Shown here: piece after piece, positions 57,404-62,393 of the stretch
Layout of the letters: each line of letters starts with the position of its first letter
Numbering within the stretch: position 1 is the first letter of the stretch
The notes under the pieces: generated by a model
What the model was told of the DNA's origin: nothing
Seen by the model: the letters and a program-made list of their open reading frames with translations, nothing else
The model's database searches: none
Translations under genes and position numbers: made by a program
Virus record (IMG/VR): IMGVR_UViG_3300037485_001697
Span: 1 to 62,393 of that record
Direction: 5' to 3' (one strand)
DNA length: 62,393 nt
From: a virus

Positions 57404-57842
57404 GGAGGATCCCCCGGAGAAGCGTGCGCTTCCAAAGTGGTTGGACCCCAACTACGACCGCTTCAAGCGATCAAAGAAGCACGAGACCCGGCTTGCCGAC
57501 AAGCTGGGTGGCAAGCGCCTCCCGCAGTCAGGAGCCAAGCGGCTTTCAAGGCACGCCATCCGAGCCCAGACCGGCGACGAAAGACCTGAAACCATCACCC
57601 TCCGAGGCGACCTTACGATCGGAGACTTCTGGGTCGAGCATAAGCGTACTGAGACGGCAACCATGTCCATCAAACGGGAATGGTGGCTGCAGGTTGTTGA
57701 TGGTGCTCGCGCTGCGGGACAAGACCCAGCACTGTTCATCACCTTCGAGAAGCACCACAGTCCGTCGTCAAAGCCTATTGACCTCGTCGTCATCCCGCTT
57801 GATGTTTTCGAGCGGATGAGAAAACTCGCATCCGGCGACTGA
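57396..57842 (+). CDS. PD-(D/E)XK nuclease, possible Holliday-junction resolvase
   Basis: 148 residues from the ATG at 57396. The centre reads GDLTIGDFWVEHKRTE, i.e. D followed by E-x-K, preceded by a basic GGKRLPQSGAKR loop and followed by a Gln/Trp helix (SIKREWWLQVVDGARAAG) and a strand LFITFE. This is the PD-(D/E)XK core as in Hjc/RecU-like resolvases. Together with RuvC at 59495 the phage would have two junction enzymes. Confidence 0.75.
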   Translation: MSEEDPPEKRALPKWLDPNYDRFKRSKKHETRLADKLGGKRLPQSGAKRLSRHAIRAQTGDERPETITLRGDLTIGDFWVEHKRTETATMSIKREWWLQVVDGARAAGQDPALFITFEKHHSPSSKPIDLVVIPLDVFERMRKLASGD

Positions 57843-57854
57843 CGAGGCCCCGCT

Positions 57855-58295
57855 GTGACACCCAAGAATCCGTCCTCTCCCATGTGGAAGCCCCTCAAGA
57901 CTCCTCAGGTTCTGGAGGCGAAAGCTCGCTCGTGGAAGTGCGGCGGGTTGCTGGTAATCAGCGCCGTCGACCTGATGACGTCTCCGATCGACAAGGAAGC
58001 CACCACCCCAACGTGGCACGTCAGCGCATCTCGTCTCAACGCCGTCGTGAGCGACAAAGACATAGCGTTCGTTCGGAAGTCGTTCTCAATGCAGGAGGCC
58101 GAGGAGGACAACCACGAGCCCGGGCGTGCCCGACACCTATTCCTCGCTGTCAAACAGGAGCATCGAGCCGACTGCGAGTGCAACGACACCGAGGAGACCT
58201 TCGTCGAGCCAACCGGCCACCGCTGGAAGTCCCCTGCATCCGAAGCTGGGAAACGGCGCGACTGGATGGACGTCCTCTGGGGAACAGTCGACTGA
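57855..58295 (+). CDS. Hypothetical protein, 146 residues
   Basis: GTG with GAGG upstream. Mixed alpha/beta with Trp and a CEC pair; Pro-rich start. No domain recognised. Followed by the CTGTTAC element of the Cas4-like gene. Confidence 0.65.
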   Translation: MTPKNPSSPMWKPLKTPQVLEAKARSWKCGGLLVISAVDLMTSPIDKEATTPTWHVSASRLNAVVSDKDIAFVRKSFSMQEAEEDNHEPGRARHLFLAVKQEHRADCECNDTEETFVEPTGHRWKSPASEAGKRRDWMDVLWGTVD

Positions 58296-58296
58296 G

Positions 58297-58304
58297 TCTG
58301 TTAC
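58297..58304 (+). promoter_or_regulatory. TCTGTTAC promoter-like element
   Basis: 10 nt before the ATG at 58315, no SD between. Confidence 0.55.
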
Positions 58305-58314
58305 TCCACCGGAC

Positions 58315-59154
58315 ATGAGCCTTGCCAACGTACTGCGGGGAGAGACCGGTCATGGGTCGCTTCTCCGAATCATCTCTGAGACTTTTGTTCGGGATGAGCC
58401 GAAACAACCGCTCGATCCCGTCGCCAGCTACCTCCGTGCGTCTGGGATCCCATCGCTCTGCGCTCGTGAAGAGGTGCTCTGCACTCTCAACAAGATCGTT
58501 CGGAGGGACACCGTCGACGTCGGCCTCAACCTGACCTTCTTGCACGGAACCGCCCTCCATTGGGCTGTTCAGAACGAGCTGCTTGGCCCGTCGGGCGTGC
58601 TCTACGGGACGTGGGAGTGCTTGGGGTGCTTGAAGCGATACGGCGAATACATCGACGGTACACGCCCGGAGGACTGGTCCCGGCCACAACCGAAGGTGTG
58701 CCTGAAGTGCGAGAGCGCAGCGTTCCGATTCATCGAGCACAAGTTCGTCGACCACGCGCTGCGACTGACGGGGCACAGCGACGGGTTCCTTGTGCTTCCC
58801 GGCCTCCAAGGCATGGGCATCCTTGAGATCAAAAGCATCGGGGAGCGCGGCGGACGGGAGATCAAGCAGGTGCCGCAGATCGCGCACATGGTGCAGACCC
58901 ACCTCTACATGATGTTCACCGGGTTCAAGTGGGGGAAGATCCTCTACTGGCAGAAGGCCGAGAGCGGGCTTGGCAGCCTCGTGGAGCATCACATCGACCG
59001 CGACGAGGACACCATCGACCTTGTCCGCAACCTCATCAGGTCCGTATGGTCCGGTATGGAGTCGAAGACCCTGCCCGACCGCATCTGCGGCAACGACTCC
59101 TGCGCTCGCGCTAAGGCGTGCCCGGTGTCCAAAGCCTGCTTCGGTAGCCCATGA
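58315..59154 (+). CDS. Cas4/RecB-type PD-(D/E)XK exonuclease
   Basis: 279 residues. GHSDGFLVL (catalytic Asp), GILEIKSI (E-x-K), and the Gln motif HMVQTHLYM are those of RecB/Cas4/AddB-type nucleases. An early CLGC/CLKC pair and a late Cys set (CGNDSC...CPVSKAC) could bind an Fe-S cluster as in Cas4. It would resect DNA ends to start recombination. The start lies 10 nt after CTGTTAC. A palindrome copy lies near its end (59039-59052). Confidence 0.87.
   Translation: MSLANVLRGETGHGSLLRIISETFVRDEPKQPLDPVASYLRASGIPSLCAREEVLCTLNKIVRRDTVDVGLNLTFLHGTALHWAVQNELLGPSGVLYGTWECLGCLKRYGEYIDGTRPEDWSRPQPKVCLKCESAAFRFIEHKFVDHALRLTGHSDGFLVLPGLQGMGILEIKSIGERGGREIKQVPQIAHMVQTHLYMMFTGFKWGKILYWQKAESGLGSLVEHHIDRDEDTIDLVRNLIRSVWSGMESKTLPDRICGNDSCARAKACPVSKACFGSP
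59039..59052. repeat. Dispersed 14-bp palindrome, copy 15 (perfect)
   Basis: GGTCCGTATGGTCC in the Cas4-like gene, read in frame as S-V-W-S, a frame different from copies 4 and 11. Confidence 0.7.
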
Positions 59155-59498
59155 TGCGCGACGACCCACTTGCATCTCTGAGCCTTGTCAACCCTCTTCC
59201 GCAGAAGCTGTGGGGCGCCCACTGCGCCAAGTGCGACAAGCCACAAGCCCGGTGGGGCATCACTGTTGGTCGACAGTCGCCGCTGTTCATCTGCGGCGCG
59301 TGCGTTCTCTACGAGAGCGCATGGGGGAAATCTCAAAGCCCTCTTGTACCGTCTACCATCGCTTCAATTGAACGAAACTCAGACAGACGCTTTGTTTTCA
59401 CCGATGGGCGCCTTTCGTCCAAAGACGCTGACGACGTCCTTGGCGTAGTCATTCTCACAGAGCGAACCGCCGCTCGCATCCCACCGAGTCGACGATGA
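59151..59498 (+). CDS. Zinc-motif hypothetical protein, 115 residues
   Basis: ATGA overlap with the Cas4-like gene. CAKC (residues 25-28) and CGAC (48-51) form a zinc ribbon in the first half; the rest is beta-rich and basic at the end. Coupled by ATGA to ruvC, so perhaps a resolvase accessory. Confidence 0.65.
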   Translation: MMRDDPLASLSLVNPLPQKLWGAHCAKCDKPQARWGITVGRQSPLFICGACVLYESAWGKSQSPLVPSTIASIERNSDRRFVFTDGRLSSKDADDVLGVVILTERTAARIPPSRR

Positions 59499-60238
59499 AC
59501 GAATCTCCTCTCGCCCCGCTTGGTTCTTTCCGGCCTCTCTACGTGCTGGGCATCGACCCGGGCTTCGCGTCGATCGGCCTCTGCGTCTACGCCGTCGGAC
59601 CAAATCCACAGGACGACCGTCCGGTGAAGATGACTGTGTGTCGCACCTCAAAGGCGACTGCAAAGCGGAAGGTCCGAGCCTCCGACGACAATCTGGAGCG
59701 TGCCAAAGAGATCGCATCGTGGCTGAACTCTGTGGTGTCGTCCTACGACATCAAGATCATCTGCGCGGAGACGATGTCCTTCCCCCGAAGCTCCTCCGTC
59801 GCGGCGAAGATGGCGATGTGCTGGGGGGTGATTGCGGCCTTCTCGGCGCTCAAGAGGATCCCTGTGACGCAGGCGTCCCCGCAAGAGATCAAGAAGACCA
59901 TGTGCCAGAATAAGTCCGCATCCAAAGAGGAGGTACAGGCATCGCTGAACCTTCTTTTCCGTGCCGACCTCGTGGGGCCCACCGGCTTGATGACGCAATC
60001 CGGTATCCCAGCCAGCCAGATTGAGCACCCTTATGACGCACTTGCGGCTGTAGTCGCTTGCCGCGATAGTGCGGAGGTCTTGCTTCTGCGAAGGATGGTT
60101 GAATGCGCGGCCTCAACCGAGTCTTCATTGCTGGACACGTCACTGATCGCATCACCTTCTCCAAAACCCACGTCCAAGGCGCGGACGCCTGCACGTTCTT
60201 CATCGAGTCCGAGCGTCCCACGAACCGAGGAAGCTTGA
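59495..60238 (+). CDS. ruvC: RuvC-like Holliday-junction resolvase
   Basis: 247 residues. RNase H-fold motifs: VLGIDPGFASIG (first Asp), IICAETMS (Glu), SKEEV, and EHPYDALAAV (last acidic residues). The catalytic domain ends near residue 205. The Ser/Pro-rich last 45 residues are coded where the next gene overlaps in another frame for 136 nt and are probably a by-product of that overlap. It cuts four-way junctions before packaging or during recombination. Confidence 0.88.
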   Translation: MNESPLAPLGSFRPLYVLGIDPGFASIGLCVYAVGPNPQDDRPVKMTVCRTSKATAKRKVRASDDNLERAKEIASWLNSVVSSYDIKIICAETMSFPRSSSVAAKMAMCWGVIAAFSALKRIPVTQASPQEIKKTMCQNKSASKEEVQASLNLLFRADLVGPTGLMTQSGIPASQIEHPYDALAAVVACRDSAEVLLLRRMVECAASTESSLLDTSLIASPSPKPTSKARTPARSSSSPSVPRTEEA

Positions 60239-60474
60239 CGGTCTGCGTCAAAATCAACGTCTACATCGACGGGCTCGTTGAGGCGTGTCGCGGAAAACTG
60301 GAGAAAGGCTGTTACGTCCTCGTCGAAGGCGAGCTGATGAACCGCGACTCTCCCGTTGGACGAGCGACTGAGATACGGGCATGGGAGCTGTCTTTCTTTG
60401 GCCCGCCGCAGCCAATCCGTGGAGGAATCTTTGACGAACCCAACCGCCGCTCTGACGTTGATCCCGAACCCTGA
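60103..60474 (+). CDS. ssb: Bacterial-type SSB (OB fold)
   Basis: 123 residues. LNRVFIAGHVT (strand 1), ACTFFIESER, VCVKINVYIDGLVEACRGKL, YVLVEGELMNRDS and TEIRAWEL match the OB fold of bacterial SSB/PriB. The expected acidic tip is degenerate (RRSDVDPEP). The first 136 nt lie inside ruvC in a different frame; the OB fold needs this start, so the overlap is real. Second SSB of the window. Confidence 0.82.
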   Translation: MRGLNRVFIAGHVTDRITFSKTHVQGADACTFFIESERPTNRGSLTVCVKINVYIDGLVEACRGKLEKGCYVLVEGELMNRDSPVGRATEIRAWELSFFGPPQPIRGGIFDEPNRRSDVDPEP

Positions 60475-61492
60475 AGAGGAGCCCAAGAACTACCGAGTCG
60501 ACGTCGACGTGGGGTCGAAGTCGTGGGCAGGTCGCATCAGACACCGGGCCCGGGTGCTCGCAGAGCAAGTCGAGACGGGCTACCTCGAACTCGGCGAGAT
60601 TCTCTACCGCATCTACGACGCCCCGGTGGACGGCGATCCAAAGAACGGCTCCGTGCTGGCAAAGTGGGGCTACAACAACATCGGTGAATTTGCCGAGAAG
60701 GAGCTGTCCCTTCACTACAAGAAGGCGCAGCGTCTGGTACGCATTTTCTACCGCGTCGAAGTGGAACTGGACGGACTCGGACAGAACCCGGAACTGAAGA
60801 AGCGATTCATCCGCTTGGGTTGGTCCAAGGCCCGAGAGCTGGTCCGCATTCTCACGAAGGCGAACATGGTCGAGTGGATCGACCGCGCAGAGACGGTGAA
60901 CTACACGACGCTGGTCGAGATCATCAAGCGCACCGTCGCGATGGAACAGGCCCGCCAGATTCAAGCCGACATCGCACGTCAGCCAGACCCCGTCTTGGCC
61001 TCCAACGAGATTCCTGAGGGGCTGCTTCCAACCGAGAACTCACCTGAGATACCGGGCGCAGAGCCCAGTAAAGCAATACTTATTCCGCACTCGGTACCTC
61101 CAGCACCGAAAGCTCGCCCGACCGGCGACTACGCGGACACCGCCAGCGAAGCGTTCGTGGACCGGAAGTGGGTCAGCAAGGTCTTCCAGTTGGAGTCTGA
61201 GCAGGCTGAGACGGTGAACCTTGCCCTCAAGCGCGCACAGGATCTGGTTGGTCGCGACACCAAAGCGCCTTCCACGCTCATCTCGCTCATCTGCCTCGAC
61301 TTCCTCTCGGGGGCGGACTGGAGTGGTGCGTCCATCGAGCAGCGTCTCCGCTTCCTCTCCAAGATCGAGAAGTCGGTGGGCCTCCGCTTGGTGGTGGTCG
61401 ACGACGACGACGAGGTGGTGTATGGCCTCGGTGCCCTTGCTGCCGCTGCCAAAGCTGCCAAGTCACAAACCGACGAACCGGAGTCCAATTGA
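60431..61492 (+). CDS. Conserved hypothetical protein, 353 residues
   Basis: TTG start with GGAGG 5 nt upstream, overlapping the ssb end by 44 nt. Residues about 30-175 are helical with a WGYNNIGEFAEKEL...HYKKAQRLVRIF segment, resembling phage and integrative-element proteins in which such helices form an HTH-like unit. The middle is a Pro-rich linker; the C-terminal part is a second helical domain ending in an Ala-rich tail. DNA binding is plausible. TTGA-type coupling to the next gene. Confidence 0.72.
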   Translation: MTNPTAALTLIPNPEEEPKNYRVDVDVGSKSWAGRIRHRARVLAEQVETGYLELGEILYRIYDAPVDGDPKNGSVLAKWGYNNIGEFAEKELSLHYKKAQRLVRIFYRVEVELDGLGQNPELKKRFIRLGWSKARELVRILTKANMVEWIDRAETVNYTTLVEIIKRTVAMEQARQIQADIARQPDPVLASNEIPEGLLPTENSPEIPGAEPSKAILIPHSVPPAPKARPTGDYADTASEAFVDRKWVSKVFQLESEQAETVNLALKRAQDLVGRDTKAPSTLISLICLDFLSGADWSGASIEQRLRFLSKIEKSVGLRLVVVDDDDEVVYGLGALAAAAKAAKSQTDEPESN

Positions 61493-61710
61493 ACAACCCG
61501 TGGCCAATCACCGCCGAACTTCTCGCAGGTGAACTGAACCTCCTCGCCTCGGTTGTCGAACGGTGGCGGTCTCGCTTCGGCGACGAGGCTTGGTTGCAGG
61601 CTCTGGACGCGTCATCTGACGCGGATCGCGACACGCTCTTTCACCAGTTCACCAATGAGATGAAGGTGGTTGCTTCCAAGAGCGCCACCCTCGTCGAAGT
61701 CATCCAATAG
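61489..61710 (+). CDS. Helical hypothetical protein, 73 residues
   Basis: TTG overlapping the previous stop (TTGA). All-helical (AELLAGELNLLASVVERWRS) and acidic in the middle. Not recognised; located just before the ParB-like gene. Confidence 0.62.
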   Translation: MNNPWPITAELLAGELNLLASVVERWRSRFGDEAWLQALDASSDADRDTLFHQFTNEMKVVASKSATLVEVIQ

Positions 61711-61719
61711 GACGCCCCC

Positions 61720-61795
61720 TTGAGCAATCCTGACGTCAAACCCGGTCGCATCGAACTTCGTCACATCCCCATCGACCTCATTCACCCGAACTCGT
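61720..61795 (+). CDS. ParB-like gene, first exon only
   Basis: TTG start (AGGA upstream). 25 codons end in IELRHIPIDLIHPNS, the first strand and HPN turn of ParB/Srx nuclease-like domains, which continue W-N-x-N. The frame stops just beyond, but a group I P1 helix at the break places the 5' splice site after T61795, so the rest of the gene should lie right of the window. Confidence 0.65.
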
Positions 61796-62393
61796 GGAAC
61801 TTGACCTGACCTTGCGAGTATCGGTATGTTTGGAGGATGCTTGAGGCTTGTTGGTTGGCAGGGATACTCGATGGGGAGGGTGCGTTGTACATCGGGCGCA
61901 AGGGGGGTCTGCGTCACGCGGATGGGACACCTCGGGTGTCTTACTCTCCAGAAATCCGAATCTCGATGGCAGACGCTCCTTCAATTGAACATGCGTCGTC
62001 GATCCTCAAGTCACACGGTGTCACCTGTACCGTGACGCATCAAAAGGCGCGATCTCTGAAGTGGAAGCCTCAGAGTCTTCTCAGGGTTGGAGGGGTGCCC
62101 AACATCGAAGGTGTTCTTCGCCTGACGTCCTCGATGCTTGTGACCAAAGCCCGCCACGCCGTCGTTTTGCGTGTGTACTGTGAGCGTCGAAGGGGACTAC
62201 AGGAGATTCGCTACGCCAAGGGCCATCGCCGAACACAGCGCCTCATCGCAAGCGAAGATCACGATCTCTACGCTGAGATGCTTCAACTGAATGCACGCGG
62301 GCCGCTTGCGAGTGTGAATCCTTTTCCCGATCGTTCCCCCGCAGCGTCTCCTGAGAATCTGTCTTGGCTCGCAGGTCTTCTGGACGGGGAAGG
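61796..62393 (+). mobile_element. Group I intron with LAGLIDADG endonuclease, cut by the window edge
   Basis: P1: exon ACTCGT pairs with intron GCGAGT (61814-61819), five Watson-Crick pairs plus U-G at the splice site. Most of the intron is occupied by the endonuclease frame from 61837. The catalytic core is expected beyond 62393. Confidence 0.65.
61837..62393 (+). CDS. LAGLIDADG homing endonuclease, partial
   Basis: ATG with TGGAGG upstream; the frame is open to the edge (185 codons). Two LAGLIDADG motifs are visible: CWLAGILDGEGALYI at the start and WLAGLLDGEG at the very end, so it is a two-motif, monomeric type. Between them are beta strands and a basic helix. It should drive homing of the intron in the ParB-like gene. 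Confidence 0.85.
   Translation, partial: MLEACWLAGILDGEGALYIGRKGGLRHADGTPRVSYSPEIRISMADAPSIEHASSILKSHGVTCTVTHQKARSLKWKPQSLLRVGGVPNIEGVLRLTSSMLVTKARHAVVLRVYCERRRGLQEIRYAKGHRRTQRLIASEDHDLYAEMLQLNARGPLASVNPFPDRSPAASPENLSWLAGLLDGE

Noticed and set aside
58150-59175. 341-codon minus-strand frame opposite the Cas4-like gene
   Set aside because: Antisense shadow with Ala/Val/Leu bias and no supporting signals.

Overview
The window reads as one continuous stretch of a large double-stranded DNA tailed-phage genome, roughly 60 percent G+C. The evidence is about one hundred tightly packed, mostly small genes chained by ATGA, GTGA or TTGA overlaps, a complete phage-type replication and recombination block, two very long fibre-like structural proteins, and nucleotide-metabolism enzymes (ThyX, dNMP kinase, MazG-like). 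I see no terminase, capsid or portal gene, no rRNA and no convincing tRNA. The host cannot be named. Its promoters look sigma-70-like (TTGACA/TATAAT type) and its ribosome sites are GGAGG type, so it should be a fairly G+C-rich bacterium.

Layout. 1-13.9 kb: small early-type genes, many with zinc-binding Cys motifs, a candidate structured RNA at about 1.36-1.72 kb, a dNMP kinase and an FmdB-like zinc ribbon. 13.8-19.4 kb: a metallophosphoesterase, then a 1215-residue glycine-rich fibre protein with small companions. 19.4-23.6 kb (minus): a C39-like peptidase and small proteins. 24-26.8 kb (plus): a HARP/DUF5710-like protein, a DUF4314 protein and a thaumatin-like lipoprotein. 27-28.4 kb (minus): a sigma-70-family factor. 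28.5-31 kb: widespread phage hypotheticals, a Lar-like zinc protein and a patatin-like phospholipase. 31-35.5 kb (minus): an operon of small proteins with a DUF1937-like enzyme, a MazG-like enzyme and a thermonuclease. 35.6-62.4 kb (plus): a second fibre, a holin-like protein, ThyX, a MoxR/CobS-type ATPase with a metallopeptidase-VWA partner, then initiator, helicase loader, DnaB, DnaG, SSB, UvsW-like helicase, RecA, PD-(D/E)XK nucleases, RuvC, a second SSB and the beginning of a ParB-like gene.

The right-hand replication block is heavily invaded by self-splicing elements. There is an ORF-less group I intron in the first ssb gene. The helicase carries two inteins, one in the Walker A motif and one in the DECH motif. 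A homing endonuclease gene is nested in another reading frame inside the second intein. A group I intron with a LAGLIDADG endonuclease interrupts the ParB-like gene at the right edge. A cluster of iterated GATGTYCC half-sites next to an A+T-rich inverted repeat lies inside the initiator gene, as in lambda, and is a candidate replication origin.

Regulation shows several recurring DNA or RNA signals. (1) TGTTAC-like -10 elements lie 9-10 nt before the ATG, giving nearly leaderless messages. (2) A family of 5-8 bp hairpins, mostly with tetraloops, sits at the extreme 5' end of leaders ahead of the Shine-Dalgarno site. (3) An operator-like AGTTCA-NN-TGAACT lies 7-9 bp upstream of several -35 boxes. 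(4) A 14-bp palindrome, GGNCCRTAYGGNCC, is scattered through coding and non-coding DNA. (5) The heptamer AGTTTTC is over-represented and changes its preferred strand near 27-28 kb. The phage sigma factor at 27.3-28.0 kb is a natural candidate reader of signal 1. All motif counts were made by eye.
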